Source of the DNA: Streptomyces sp. V3I7
GTDB lineage: Bacteria > Actinomycetota > Actinomycetes > Streptomycetales > Streptomycetaceae
DNA length: 64,000 nucleotides
Reading direction: 5' to 3'
Assembly: GCF_030817495.1 (NCBI RefSeq)
Contig: NZ_JAUSZK010000001.1
Location: 5,914,001 to 5,978,000, forward strand
Of the stretch, positions 49,065-58,107 are shown piece by piece. Below the pieces are notes generated by a model. That model saw only the letters and a program-made list of their open reading frames with translations, did no database searches and had not been told where the DNA came from. Each line of letters opens with the position of its first letter. Within the stretch, counting starts at the first letter, position 1. The position numbers and the translations under genes were made by a program.

Positions 49065-51326
49065 TCATGCCTTGCCGGTGATGCCGGTCAGTGCGGCCTC
49101 CACGACCGCCGGCACCGTGAAACCGAGGGCGCGGTACACGACCGGCCCGGGCGCACTCGCGCCGAACCGGTCCAGCCCGATGACCTGATCGCCGGGCCGG
49201 GCCAGGGCCCGCCACCCGTGCGGCACCCCCGCCTCCACCCACACCGCCGGACAGTGCGGCAGCAGCCCCGGGTCGGCCGCCAGCGCCTCCTCGAACCGCT
49301 CGCGCCAGGGCACGGAGACGACCCGGACCGCGACACCGCGCGCGTCCAGCTCCTCGGCGGCGGCGCACGCCAGCGCCACCTCCGACCCGGTCGCGAGCAG
49401 GACCGTCTCCGGGGCGTCGGCGCTCTCGCGGACGACCTGGCAGCCGTACCGGGCCAGCGTGCTCGCGGACACCGGGGCGAGCACCGGCAGGTCCTGGCGG
49501 CTGAGCACCAGTGCCGTCGGCCCGTCACTCCGCTCCAGTGCCAGCTGCCAGCAGGCGGCCGTCTCGTTGGCGTCGCCCGGGCGCAGCACCGCCAGCCCGG
49601 GGACGAGCCGCAGCGACTCCAGCTGCTCCACCGGCTGATGCGTCGGCCCGTCCTCGCCGACCGCGATCGAGTCATGGGTGAAGACGAACACCACCGGCAG
49701 CTTCATCAGCGCCGCCAGCCGCAGCGTGGGCCGCAGGTAGTCGGAGAACACCAGGAAGGTACTGCCGTACGGCCTGAACTCCCCGTGCAGGGCCATCCCG
49801 TTGAGCACCGCGCCCATGGCATGCTCACGGATCCCGAAGTGCAGGGTGCGCCCGTCGTACGCCCCCGGCCCGACGTCCCCCACGCCCGGGATCGTCGTGT
49901 TGGTCGAGGCCGCCAGATCCGCCGAACCCCCGACCAGCGCCGGGTAGGCCGGGCCGACCGCGGCCAGCACGGCACCGGACGCCTTGCGGGTGGCCATGGA
50001 TGTTCCGGGCTCGAACTCCGGGAGCAGCGATTCGAGTTCGGGCGGAGAGGCCGAGGGGCTCCACTGCGCGGCGAGGTCGGGGCGGTCCTCGGCCCAGCGC
50101 GCCCGGTCGAACTCCCAGGAGACGCGGTCCGTACGTCCCTTGTCGGCCAGCCGGCGGCAGTACTCCGCGACGGCGGCGGGGACGTGGAACACCTCGTCCG
50201 GCCGGCCGAATCGTCGCCGCGTGGCCGCCAGTTGTGCCTCACCGAGCGGCGCCCCGTGCGCCGCGCTCGTTCCGGCCACGGTGGGTGCGCCGTACCCGAT
50301 CGTCGTCCGTACGGCGACGAGGCTCGGCCGGGTCTCGTCGGCGACCGCGGCGGCCAGGGCTGCCGTCACCGCGTCGGCGTCGTTGCCGTCGGCCACCCGC
50401 AGTGTCTGCCAGCCGTAGGCGGCGAAGCGCGCCAGCACGTCGTCCCGGCAGGACCCGGTGGCCGCTCCGTCGATGGTGATGTCGTTGTCGTCGTAGAGGA
50501 CGATGAGCCGGCCGAGCTCCAAGTGCCCGGCGAGGGAGGCCGCTTCGTGGCTGATGCCCTCCATCAGGTCGCCGTCGCCCGCGAGCACCCATGTGCGGTG
50601 CCCGACGACCGTGTGCTCGGCGGTGTTGCACCGGGTGGCCAGCATCCGCTCCGCGAGCGCCATGCCCACCGCGTTGCCCAGTCCCTGGCCCAGCGGGCCG
50701 GTGGTGGTCTCCACACCGGGGGTGTGACCGTACTCGGGATGTCCCGGCGTCGCCGAGCCCCACTGGCGGAACCGGCGCAGCTCGTCGAGCGGGAGGTCGT
50801 AGCCGAACAGATGCAGCAGCGCGTACAGCAGCATCGAGCCGTGGCCGGCGGACAGTACGAACCGGTCGCGGTCCGGCCAGGCTGGGTCGCTCGGGTCGTG
50901 GCGCAGGAAGCGCGACCACAGCACCCACGCCGGGACCGCGGCGCCCATCGGCAGCCCGGGGTGCCCGCTGCCCGCCGCCTCCACGGCGTCGGCGGCGAGC
51001 AGCCGGATCGTCGCCGCCGCCTGGGCGTCGAGGTCGTCGGGGGCGGGCGCGAGATCGGCTGGCGCCGGGCCGGGTGGGGCGGTGTGTGACTCGTCCGTGG
51101 GCGTGGGTCCGGGCGGGGTGGTGTGCGGCCTGTCCGTGGGCACTGGGCCGGGCGGGGCGGCCGGCCGGCTGTTCGTGGGTGTGAGGCGGGGCGGGGCGGT
51201 GTGTGACTGGTCTGAGGGCGTGGGTCCGGGTGGGGCGGTCGGCCGGCTGTCCGTGGACGCCGGGCTGGGCGGGGCGGCGTGGGACCTGGGCGGGACGGTG
51301 TGCGGCCTGTCCGTGGACGCGCTCAT
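49065..51326 (-). CDS. tkt: transketolase with repetitive N-terminal extension
   Basis: Thiamine-diphosphate enzyme (753 aa) moving two-carbon units among C3-C7 sugar phosphates for RuBP regeneration. The catalytic body begins at about residue 97 ([20 protein letters not shown]). It has [24 protein letters not shown], the diphosphate motif [27 protein letters not shown]-like MATRKASG, and FGIREHAMG. The first 96 residues are a Pro/Thr-rich extension with five 13-residue repeats, absent from ordinary transketolases. AAGGAGG stands five bases before the ATG and the start overlaps rpe, so the extension really is translated. It may be a linker or interaction region; function unknown. Confidence 0.93.
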   Translation of the reverse strand: MSASTDRPHTVPPRSHAAPPSPASTDSRPTAPPGPTPSDQSHTAPPRLTPTNSRPAAPPGPVPTDRPHTTPPGPTPTDESHTAPPGPAPADLAPAPDDLDAQAAATIRLLAADAVEAAGSGHPGLPMGAAVPAWVLWSRFLRHDPSDPAWPDRDRFVLSAGHGSMLLYALLHLFGYDLPLDELRRFRQWGSATPGHPEYGHTPGVETTTGPLGQGLGNAVGMALAERMLATRCNTAEHTVVGHRTWVLAGDGDLMEGISHEAASLAGHLELGRLIVLYDDNDITIDGAATGSCRDDVLARFAAYGWQTLRVADGNDADAVTAALAAAVADETRPSLVAVRTTIGYGAPTVAGTSAAHGAPLGEAQLAATRRRFGRPDEVFHVPAAVAEYCRRLADKGRTDRVSWEFDRARWAEDRPDLAAQWSPSASPPELESLLPEFEPGTSMATRKASGAVLAAVGPAYPALVGGSADLAASTNTTIPGVGDVGPGAYDGRTLHFGIREHAMGAVLNGMALHGEFRPYGSTFLVFSDYLRPTLRLAALMKLPVVFVFTHDSIAVGEDGPTHQPVEQLESLRLVPGLAVLRPGDANETAACWQLALERSDGPTALVLSRQDLPVLAPVSASTLARYGCQVVRESADAPETVLLATGSEVALACAAAEELDARGVAVRVVSVPWRERFEEALAADPGLLPHCPAVWVEAGVPHGWRALARPGDQVIGLDRFGASAPGPVVYRALGFTVPAVVEAALTGITGKA
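51060..51254. repeat. 39-bp minisatellite, five units, inside tkt
   Basis: Five in-frame 39-bp units encode residues 25-89 of transketolase; unit sequences run like [13 protein letters not shown] and [14 protein letters not shown] degenerate extra unit lies in residues 4-24. Units are similar but not identical at the DNA level, so the array is not brand-new. Confidence 0.85.
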
Positions 51327-52048
51327 GCTGCCTCCTTGGTGTCCTTGTCGTGGGAAGCCGGGCCCGGTGCCGCCTGCGCGGCCAGCGCGCGCAGGGCCGT
51401 CACCTCCTCGGCGAGATGGGCCCGTTCGCGGAACAGCGCGCTGCCCGCGCAGAACGTCGTGGCACCGGCCCGCGCGGCGCCGGCGATGGTGCCCCGGCCG
51501 ATGCCGCCGTCGACCTCCAGCTCGATGTCCCGCCCGGACCGGGCGATGAGGTCACGGGCGGCGGAGATCTTCGCCTCCATGGAGGCGAGGTAACGCTGGC
51601 CGCCCCAGCCCGGGTTGACCGTCATGACGAGCAACAGGTCGATGCCGTCGAGGACATGCTCTACCGCGCTCAGCGGGGTGGCAGGATTGAGCGCCACTCC
51701 GGCCCGCGCCCCCAACTCCCTTACGGCGTCGAGGGTGCGGTGCAGATGGCGCGTCGCCTCGGCGTGGACGATGATGATCTCGCAGCCCGCGTCCACCCAG
51801 TGCCGCAGCATCCGGTCCGGCTCCTCGACCATCAGATGGGCCTCGAACCCGAGGTCCACCAGCGGGCGCACCGACGCGATGACGTCCGGTCCCATGGTCA
51901 TGTTGGGCACGAACACCCCGTCCATGACGTCCCACTGGATGCGGTCCACCCCGGCCCGCTCCAGCAGCCGGCACTCGTCCCCCAGCCGTGAGAAGTCGGC
52001 CGGGAGGACGGATGGGACGATGCGCGGGGGCGATGCGGTCGAGTTCAT
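51323..52048 (-). CDS. rpe: ribulose-phosphate 3-epimerase
   Basis: Interconverts xylulose 5-phosphate and ribulose 5-phosphate. The 241-aa TIM barrel shows [16 protein letters not shown], the metal/active-site strand [19 protein letters not shown] (near residue 40), and [30 protein letters not shown] lies near 145, followed by [13 protein letters not shown] near 180. AGGAGG precedes the ATG at 52048. First gene of the rpe-tkt-prk operon, divergent from the response regulator gene across 121 bp. Confidence 0.96.
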   Translation of the reverse strand: MNSTASPPRIVPSVLPADFSRLGDECRLLERAGVDRIQWDVMDGVFVPNMTMGPDVIASVRPLVDLGFEAHLMVEEPDRMLRHWVDAGCEIIIVHAEATRHLHRTLDAVRELGARAGVALNPATPLSAVEHVLDGIDLLLVMTVNPGWGGQRYLASMEAKISAARDLIARSGRDIELEVDGGIGRGTIAGAARAGATTFCAGSALFRERAHLAEEVTALRALAAQAAPGPASHDKDTKEAA

Positions 52049-52157
52049 CAGGGCCTCCTGTCCTGGGGGTTGCGGACGACGGTAGGCACGCGCGGACGCG
52101 CGCGGTTCCCCCCGGTGGGGGATGACGCTGGGGATTCCCGTGATCACAGGCCGCGGT

Positions 52158-52163
52158 TAGGGT
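52158..52163 (+). promoter_or_regulatory. -10 box TAGGGT of the two-component operon (leaderless)
   Basis: TAGGGT ends six bases before the ATG at 52170, so transcription would begin at or next to the start codon. No ribosome site precedes the ATG, which agrees with a leaderless message. The matching -35 (around 52135) is weak, suggesting an activator. The rest of the 121-bp divergent gap with rpe holds a CCCCCC-CGGT-GGGGG dyad near 52107-52122. Confidence 0.45.
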
Positions 52164-52169
52164 GACCGC

Positions 52170-52832
52170 ATGGAAGACCGACCGCTGCGGGTCGTGCTCG
52201 TCGACGACCACGAGATGGTGCTCGAGGGACTGAAGACGCTGCTGGCGCGGTTCGCGCGCCGCGTACGCGTGGTGGGCCAGGCCGCGGACGCTGCCGACGG
52301 CGCGCGTGTCGTCGCGGCGTTCGACCCCGACATCGTCGTCTCCGACGTACGCCTGCGCGGCCCCGCCAGCGGCCTCGACCTGTGCCGGCGGCTCGTCGAG
52401 ACAGAACCCGAGCGGAAGGTCGTCCTGCTGAGCGCGTACGACGACGAGCAGTATCTCTACCAGGCGCTGCGGGCCGGAGCGGTCGGCTATCTGCTCAAGT
52501 GGATGGGCGGCGAGGAGCTGGTACGGCACATCGAGCGGGCGGCGTCGGGTGAGGTCGTCGTGGACCCGACCATGGCCGGCCGGGCCGCCGTGTCCGCGGC
52601 GCGGCTCCAGGCCGGGGAGTTCTGGCCCGGCGCAGCGCTCGGCCTCACCCAGCGGGAGAGCGAGGTCCTCTCGCTGCTCGTCGCCGGGCTGTCCAACCGT
52701 GCCATCGCCGGCCGGCTCGTCCTCGGCGGGGAGACGGTCAAGAGCCATGTGGCCTCGCTCTACCGCAAGTTGGAGGTCAACGACCGGGCGGGCGCGGTGG
52801 CGGCCGCGCTGAGGGAGGGGATCTTCCGGTGA
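52170..52832 (+). CDS. NarL/LuxR-family response regulator
   Basis: A 220-aa two-component regulator. The receiver domain has acidic pair D12/D13 in LVDDHEM, phosphoacceptor D59 in VVSDVRL, a conserved Ser/Thr position in VLLSAYDDEQ, and Lys in YLLKWMGG. The DNA-binding domain is LTQRESEVLSLLVAGLSNRAIAGRL then TVKSHVASLYRKL (residues 153-205). Its stop overlaps the histidine kinase start (GTGA). It lies between the two halves of the cbb gene set and divergent from rpe, so cbb genes are candidate targets. Confidence 0.93.
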   Translation: MEDRPLRVVLVDDHEMVLEGLKTLLARFARRVRVVGQAADAADGARVVAAFDPDIVVSDVRLRGPASGLDLCRRLVETEPERKVVLLSAYDDEQYLYQALRAGAVGYLLKWMGGEELVRHIERAASGEVVVDPTMAGRAAVSAARLQAGEFWPGAALGLTQRESEVLSLLVAGLSNRAIAGRLVLGGETVKSHVASLYRKLEVNDRAGAVAAALREGIFR

Positions 52833-54154
52833 GGGTGGGGAGCGGCAGCGAGGGTGCTGGTGGAGGTGGCATGGCTGACGAGGGCGACGGGGCCGGTGAG
52901 GCCGACGCGGCGACCGGCGGGCACGATCACGGCCTCGGTCTCGCCGACCCCGAGCGCGAGAACGCGCTGCTGGTCGGCATCATCGAGGCGATCTCCGCCG
53001 GCCCGGACCTCGGACCGCTCGCCGCCAACGTCGCCGGGCTCATCTCGGAGGCCACCGCCACCGACGTGTGCTTCGTGCACGTCCTCGACGACACCGGTGA
53101 GTCCCTCACGCTCACGGGCGCGACCCCGCCCTTCGACCGCGAAGTCGGCCGTGTCCGGCTGCCGATCGGCGAGGGCGTGAGCGGCTGGGTGGCCAGCCAC
53201 CAGGAGCCCGTGGTCATCACGGACCACAAGGAGGACGACCCCAGGTACCGCTACTTCCCCCAACTCCGCGGCCAGGACTACACGTCCATGCTCTCGGTGC
53301 CCATGGCGAGCCGCCCCGGCGGGTTCGTCGGCATCCTCAACGTCCATACGCGCGACCGCCGCGAGTTCACCGACCGGGACGTCCGCCTGCTCACCTCGAT
53401 CGGCAGCCTCGTCGCCGGAGCGATGCACCAGGCCCGGCTGCACCGCAGGCTGGCCGCCCGCGAGCGCGCGCTGGAGCGGTTCGCCGAGCAGATCATCGAC
53501 GCGCAGGAGGGGGAGCGGCGCCGGCTGGCGTCCGACATACACGACGGCATCGCCCAGCGGCTGTTCAGCCTCCGCTTCCATCTCGACGCGGCGGCCGACG
53601 CCCTCGCCGACGCGCCCGACTTCACCGCCGAGCAGCTCGTCCACGCCCGCCGCCTCACCGGCCTCACCCTGGACGAGGCCCGCGCGGCGGTCAACGACCT
53701 GCGCCCGCCCGTCCTGGACGACCTCGGTCTCGCCGACGCCCTGACCAGTCTGGCCCGTTCGGTCCCGACCGTCGACGTGACCGTGGACGTCGAGGAGTGC
53801 CGCCTGCCCGAGCACGTGGAGATCGCCCTCTACCGCATCGCGCAGGAGGCCCTCCAGAACGTCGTCAAACACGCCGAGGCCACCCAGGTCCGCCTCGAAC
53901 TGCACGGCGACGCCGATGAGATGTCGCTGCGCGTCTTCGACGACGGCCGTGGCTTCGACCTCGCCGCCCCCGCTGCTTCTCCCGCGCCCGCGTCCGAGCA
54001 GCCGAACGGCAGCGGATACGGCATGGGCAGCATGGCCGAACGCGCCGAACTCGTCGGCGGCCGCCTTCAGGTGTGGTCCCACCCCGACCACGGCACGACG
54101 GTCATCGCCAAGGTGCCGACTGCCGCAACAGGGCCGCGGCATCAGGATCGTTGA
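52829..54154 (+). CDS. soluble GAF-domain sensor histidine kinase (NarX/DesK-like)
   Basis: A 441-aa kinase without membrane segments. An acidic/glycine-rich tail of about 40 residues is followed by a GAF domain (residues 45-195, with VRLPIGEGVSGWVASHQEPVVI and SMLSVPMASRPGGFVGILNVHT). Next comes a HisKA_3 domain with the phospho-accepting His at about residue 238 in LASDIHDGIAQRLF, and an HATPase with ALYRIAQEALQNVVKHA and DDGRGFD. It should phosphorylate the preceding regulator. GAF suggests a small cytosolic ligand or redox cue, unidentified. Its last 53 bp overlap the convergent cbbY gene. Confidence 0.93.
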   Translation: MRVGSGSEGAGGGGMADEGDGAGEADAATGGHDHGLGLADPERENALLVGIIEAISAGPDLGPLAANVAGLISEATATDVCFVHVLDDTGESLTLTGATPPFDREVGRVRLPIGEGVSGWVASHQEPVVITDHKEDDPRYRYFPQLRGQDYTSMLSVPMASRPGGFVGILNVHTRDRREFTDRDVRLLTSIGSLVAGAMHQARLHRRLAARERALERFAEQIIDAQEGERRRLASDIHDGIAQRLFSLRFHLDAAADALADAPDFTAEQLVHARRLTGLTLDEARAAVNDLRPPVLDDLGLADALTSLARSVPTVDVTVDVEECRLPEHVEIALYRIAQEALQNVVKHAEATQVRLELHGDADEMSLRVFDDGRGFDLAAPAASPAPASEQPNGSGYGMGSMAERAELVGGRLQVWSHPDHGTTVIAKVPTAATGPRHQDR

Positions 54155-54815
54155 AGCCGTCGAAGACCGCCAGGGCACCGGTGAAGTCCTGCCCGCGGGT
54201 GTAGTCGTTCGTCACGACGACACAGGGCAGCCCCGCGTCCAGCGCCGCGGTGAGGCCGTTGGCCGAGTCCTCGACGGCGAGGGCCTGTTCGGGTCCTACG
54301 CCGAGGCGTGCCAGCACCTCGCGGTAGACCGCCGGGTCCGGTTTGAGCGTCCGTACGTCGGTGCCGGTGACCACCTCCGCGAACGTGTCCGCCCCGAACA
54401 GCCGCTCCAGCAGCGGCTCGACCCACGCCAGGGTGCCGGTCGTGGCGACGGCGAGGGTGACGCCCGCCTTCTGGAGATCGGCGATCAGCTCGGGTACGCC
54501 GGGACGCGCCGGGACGCGACCCTGCGCGACCAACTCCCGGAACCGGGCCGTCTTGTCCGCGTGCAGCGCCGCCGCGAGCACCGACGCCTCCTCTGGTTCG
54601 TACTCCTGCTCCTCCAGGAACACGGCGATGCGCCTGCGTCCGCCGGTGACGTCCAGCAGACGGCCGTACGCCTCGACGCTCCACCGGTACGGCAGCCCCG
54701 CCGCTGCGAACGCCGCGTCGAAGGCGACCCGGTGGCCGTCCCGCTCGCTGTCGACGAGCGTGCCGTCGACGTCGAAGACGACCACGGTCCGGCCGGCGTC
54801 GTCAGGCCGGCGCAT
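54102..54815 (-). CDS. cbbY: CbbY-type HAD phosphatase (xylulose-1,5-bisphosphate phosphatase)
   Basis: A 237-aa HAD-IA phosphatase. Nucleophile motif FDVDGTLVDSERDGHRVAF, cap segment YGRLLDVTGGRRRIAVFL, motif II VATTGT, lysine in TLKPDPAVY, motif III EDSANGLTAA. The ERDGHRVAF and TGGRRRI stretches are those of CbbY rather than of plain phosphoglycolate phosphatase (Gph). CbbY removes xylulose 1,5-bisphosphate, a misfire product that blocks RuBisCO after CbbX releases it. It starts 14 bp inside the aldolase gene end, and its 3' end overlaps the kinase gene on the other strand by 53 bp. Confidence 0.87.
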   Translation of the reverse strand: MRRPDDAGRTVVVFDVDGTLVDSERDGHRVAFDAAFAAAGLPYRWSVEAYGRLLDVTGGRRRIAVFLEEQEYEPEEASVLAAALHADKTARFRELVAQGRVPARPGVPELIADLQKAGVTLAVATTGTLAWVEPLLERLFGADTFAEVVTGTDVRTLKPDPAVYREVLARLGVGPEQALAVEDSANGLTAALDAGLPCVVVTNDYTRGQDFTGALAVFDGFNDPDAAALLRQSAPWR

Positions 54816-55839
54816 GCGCGTCTTCCAGGGCGTCGGTGTAAGTCCCCTGGAGCGCGGCCGTGTTGCACGCCACCCGGTGCGCGAGGGCCCGCTGCCCGGC
54901 GCTCACCCGCCCGGGCTCGCCGTGCCAGGCGGCCAGCGCCGGGTCGACGAGGCCCCGGCCGAAGGAGAAGGTGAGCGGCCACGGCGTCTCCAGCCGTTGC
55001 ATCGCGGCGAGGTGGGCGGTGGCCCGCGCGGCGCTCTGCCCGCCCGACAGGAACGCGATCCCCGCGACGCGCTCGTCCACGGCGGCACGCAGCACCGTGA
55101 CCGTGGCCCGGGCGACCTCGTCCGGCGTGACGACTTCGAAGGAGTCCCGCCCCGGCACCACCATGTTCGGCTTGAGCACGATGCCCTCCAGGTCCACCCC
55201 CGCCGCCTCCAGCTCGGCGAACACCGCGCGCAGCACCTCGGACGTGACCGCCGCGCACCGGGCGGTGCCGTGCGCGCCCTCCATCAGGACCTCGGGCTCC
55301 ACGATCGGCACGATCCCGGCCTCCTGGCACAGCGCCGCGTACCGGGCGAGCGCGTGGGCGTCCGCCCGCACCTTCCACGGGGACGGCTGCCCGGCCCCGG
55401 TGCCGGTCCCCGCCCCGATGCCGACGACCGCCCGCCACTTGGCGAAACGGGCGCCCAGAGCGGCGTACTCGGCGAGCCGTTCCCGCAGACCGTCCAGCCC
55501 CTCGGTCACCGTCTCGCCCGGGGCGCCCGCCAGGTGCCTGGCGCCGGTGTCCACCTTGATGCCGGGCAGCAGCCCGAGCTGTGCCATGGCCTCGGGGAAC
55601 GTGCGTCCGTCGGCCAGGGACTGGCGGAAGGTCTCGTCGCACAGGATCACCCCGCTGATGCCGCTGGCGAGCCGGGGCGTGGTGACGAGCAGTTCGCGGT
55701 AGGCCCGGCGGTTCTCCTCGGTCGGCGCGACGCCGGTCTTCTCCAGCCGGGCGGACATCGTGGCGATGCTCTCGTCGGCGGCGAGGATTCCCTTTCCGGG
55801 AGCCACCATCTGGGCGGCGGTGCGGGCGAGTTCGGTCAT
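54802..55839 (-). CDS. fba: fructose-bisphosphate aldolase class I
   Basis: Schiff-base aldolase (345 aa) forming fructose 1,6-bisphosphate and sedoheptulose 1,7-bisphosphate. Shown by VAPGKGILAADES at the N-terminus, GVILCDETFRQS near 65, KWRAVV near 135, VEPEVLMEG near 180, and IVLKPNMVVPG near 220 with the Schiff-base lysine. Streptomyces usually rely on a class II zinc enzyme, so a class I gene inside this cluster looks dedicated. The ATG at 55839 has GGAAGGAG 10 bases upstream; a GTG at 55848 is too close to that site. Confidence 0.93.
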   Translation of the reverse strand: MTELARTAAQMVAPGKGILAADESIATMSARLEKTGVAPTEENRRAYRELLVTTPRLASGISGVILCDETFRQSLADGRTFPEAMAQLGLLPGIKVDTGARHLAGAPGETVTEGLDGLRERLAEYAALGARFAKWRAVVGIGAGTGTGAGQPSPWKVRADAHALARYAALCQEAGIVPIVEPEVLMEGAHGTARCAAVTSEVLRAVFAELEAAGVDLEGIVLKPNMVVPGRDSFEVVTPDEVARATVTVLRAAVDERVAGIAFLSGGQSAARATAHLAAMQRLETPWPLTFSFGRGLVDPALAAWHGEPGRVSAGQRALAHRVACNTAALQGTYTDALEDAHAPA

Positions 55840-55844
55840 CGCGG

Positions 55845-56924
55845 TCACGCTCCTTCCTGAGCGGCGGGTCGGGAAGAGGGGGCGGGGTCGTGCAGGTGGT
55901 AGTCGACGACGCCGTACGCGCCGAGCCGGGCGAGGCTGTGCTCGCTGCGGAGGAAGCGGACGGTGCCGCTGCGGGCCCGCATGACCAGCGACTCGGTCGA
56001 GGCCCGGCCGGGGCCGTAGCGCACGCCGCGCAGCAGCTCGCCGTCGGTGACGCCCGTCGCGACGAAGAAGGCGTCGTCGCCGGTGACGAGATCGTCGGTC
56101 GTGAGGACGCGGTCGAGGTCGTGCCCGGCGTCCAGGGCCCGGCGCCGCTCCGCCTCGTCACGCGGCGCCAGCCTGCCCTGGAGCACCCCGCCGAGACACT
56201 TGACGGCACAGGCGGTGATGATCCCCTCCGGCGTGCCGCCGACACCGAGGAGCAGGTCGACGCCCGTATCGTCGCGGGCCGCCATCACCGCACCCGCCAC
56301 GTCGCCGTCGGAGATGAACTTGATCCGCGCCCCCGCCCGGCGCACCTGCTCGGCCAGGCCGGTGTGGCGCGGCCGGTCGAGGATGCAGACGGTGATGTCC
56401 TCGGGGGCGCAGCCCTTGGCCCTCGCGACCGCGCGCACGTTGTCGGCGACGGGCGCCTCGATGTCGACGGCACCGGCGGCCACCGGCCCGGTCACGAGCT
56501 TGTCCATGTAATACACGGCGGACGGGTCGAACATCGACCCGCGCGGGCTCACCGCGAGCACCGACAGCGCGTTGCCCATGCCCTTCGCCGTCAGGGTCGT
56601 CCCGTCGATCGGGTCCACGGCCACGTCGCAGCCGGCCCCGGTGCCGTCGCCGACGCGCTCACCGTTGTAGAGCATCGGCGCCGCGTCCTTCTCGCCCTCG
56701 CCGATGACCACGACGCCGCGGACGGGCACGGTGCCGATCATCGCGCGCATGGCGTCGACGGCGGCCTGGTCGGCGCCGTTCTTGTCGCCGCGCCCCACCC
56801 ACCGCCCGGCCGCCATCGCCGCGGCCTCGGTGACGCGCACCAGGTCGAGGGCGAGGTTGCGGTCGGGGCGGGGGCGGACCGCCCTGGTGCTGCGTGTACC
56901 GACGTCGGCCGGTGTCGTCGTCAT
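55845..56924 (-). CDS. glpX: fructose-1,6-bisphosphatase class II (GlpX)
   Basis: A 359-aa lithium-sensitive-fold phosphatase. The metal site runs [17 protein letters not shown] near residue 42, [15 protein letters not shown] near 78, and [12 protein letters not shown] near 107, followed by [20 protein letters not shown] near 230. In bacterial Calvin cycles, GlpX-type enzymes often hydrolyse both fructose 1,6- and sedoheptulose 1,7-bisphosphate; no separate SBPase is present here, so a dual role is inferred. It lies 87 bp after cbbR and nearly abuts the aldolase gene. Confidence 0.95.
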   Translation of the reverse strand: MTTTPADVGTRSTRAVRPRPDRNLALDLVRVTEAAAMAAGRWVGRGDKNGADQAAVDAMRAMIGTVPVRGVVVIGEGEKDAAPMLYNGERVGDGTGAGCDVAVDPIDGTTLTAKGMGNALSVLAVSPRGSMFDPSAVYYMDKLVTGPVAAGAVDIEAPVADNVRAVARAKGCAPEDITVCILDRPRHTGLAEQVRRAGARIKFISDGDVAGAVMAARDDTGVDLLLGVGGTPEGIITACAVKCLGGVLQGRLAPRDEAERRRALDAGHDLDRVLTTDDLVTGDDAFFVATGVTDGELLRGVRYGPGRASTESLVMRARSGTVRFLRSEHSLARLGAYGVVDYHLHDPAPSSRPAAQEGA

Positions 56925-57011
56925 GTCACTCTCCCTCCTGGGCAGAACGACCGCCCCGCACGCGGTCGGGGTGGTGCGGAGGGTGTACGGGGCGGCGTTC
57001 CGGAAGCGACG

Positions 57012-58004
57012 TTAGGCGTGCGGGGTGGCCGGCTTCGCCCCCCGCCGGGTGGAAAGCGCGGGGGAGACGGGGGAGTTGGGGGAGCGGGTCGGGCTGGTGG
57101 AGCGAGGGGCACGCCAGCCGCCCGCAGCGCCATCGCCGTCGTCACCGCCCCCGTCGTAAAGAAGGTGGTCGAGGAGCAGGGTGGTGGTCGCGGACGTCCG
57201 GGTGTGGGTCACGGCATGCCAGGGCCTGCGCAGGGGCGTGTCCGGGACCGCGACCTCGACCAACTCGCCGGCGGCCAGGTGCGGGGCGACCGCGTCACGG
57301 GAGACGAGGGTCGCGCCGAGCCCGGTCACGGCTCCGGCGACCACGGCCCCGTTGGAGCCCAACGTCAGCCGGGGCGGGTCGAGTTGGCGACCGGCAAGCA
57401 GGGCCTCGCAGGTGACACGGGTGCCCGAGCCGGCCTCGCGCAGCAGCCAGGTGGTGCGGCCCGGATCGAAGTCCTCGGCGAGCCCGGGGGCGACGACGGC
57501 CACCAGTTCGTTGGCCCGAACGGCCCGCGTGACGACGTCGTCGAGCCCGTGGGGCGGCCGTCCGGCGACGACGAGATCGGCCTGATGGGCGGCCAGCAGC
57601 CCCCACACCCGCTCGCTCGTGCCGACTTCGAGCCGCAGATCCACCGCGGGGTACCGGGTCAGGAACCCCGCGATCACGGCGGGCATGACGTGCTCCCCGG
57701 CGGTCGTCACCGCGGCGACCCGCACCCGCCCGCGCTCCGGATCGACGTCGCCCCGCGCGGCGGTGAGCGCCTCGTCGTGCAGCCCGAGGATGGTGCGGGC
57801 GTATCCGGCGTACGTCTGCCCGGACGGCGTCAGGCACACGCCTCGGCCCACCCGCTCCACCAGTGGTACGCCGACCTCCCGGGTGAGCGCGGCGACGGCC
57901 GCCGACACGGCCGACTCCGTCACGACGAGACGCTGCGCCGCCACCTTCACCGACCCGGTCTCGGCTAGAGCGACGAAGGCGCGCAGCCGGGCAGTGGTCG
58001 TCAT
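57012..58004 (-). CDS. cbbR: CbbR-type LysR regulator
   Basis: A 330-aa LysR regulator. Winged helix ARLRAFVALAETGSVKVAAQRLVVTESAVSAAVAALTREVG; effector domain with ADLVVAGRPP, TWLLREAGSGTRVTCEALL and LTLGSNGAVVAGAVTGLGATLVSRDAV, all typical of CbbR/CysL proteins that sense Calvin-cycle metabolites. GAGGAGGGG precedes the ATG at 58004. It is the first gene of the cbbR-glpX-fba-cbbY run on the same strand, so it may regulate its own operon. The C-terminal 30 residues are Gly/Asp-rich and poorly conserved. Confidence 0.85.
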   Translation of the reverse strand: MTTTARLRAFVALAETGSVKVAAQRLVVTESAVSAAVAALTREVGVPLVERVGRGVCLTPSGQTYAGYARTILGLHDEALTAARGDVDPERGRVRVAAVTTAGEHVMPAVIAGFLTRYPAVDLRLEVGTSERVWGLLAAHQADLVVAGRPPHGLDDVVTRAVRANELVAVVAPGLAEDFDPGRTTWLLREAGSGTRVTCEALLAGRQLDPPRLTLGSNGAVVAGAVTGLGATLVSRDAVAPHLAAGELVEVAVPDTPLRRPWHAVTHTRTSATTTLLLDHLLYDGGGDDGDGAAGGWRAPRSTSPTRSPNSPVSPALSTRRGAKPATPHA

Positions 58005-58012
58005 GCGCCCCT

Positions 58013-58054
58013 CCTCAGGCCTGCTTCCAGGGGCTTGGAGGATAAGGCCTGAGG
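58013..58054 (-). promoter_or_regulatory. 10-bp inverted repeat over the cbbR ribosome site
   Basis: CCTCAGGCCT (58013-58022) and AGGCCTGAGG (58045-58054) are perfect inverted repeats 22 bp apart, starting nine bases upstream of the cbbR ATG. Read as RNA, the proximal arm includes part of the GAGGAGG ribosome site. Either a CbbR operator with two half-sites or a 5'-leader hairpin masking translation would fit. The 103-bp gap to the next gene holds nothing else. Confidence 0.5.
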
Positions 58055-58107
58055 CGAGAGGACGACCCACGAGGGAACCGACGCGGGCCGTGGCCTCCCT
58101 GCCGGTC

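Noticed and set aside
51060..51254. CRISPR-like array (regular repeats of 39 bp)
   Set aside because: The units are contiguous, in frame and without spacers; they encode protein repeats of transketolase, and no cas genes are present.
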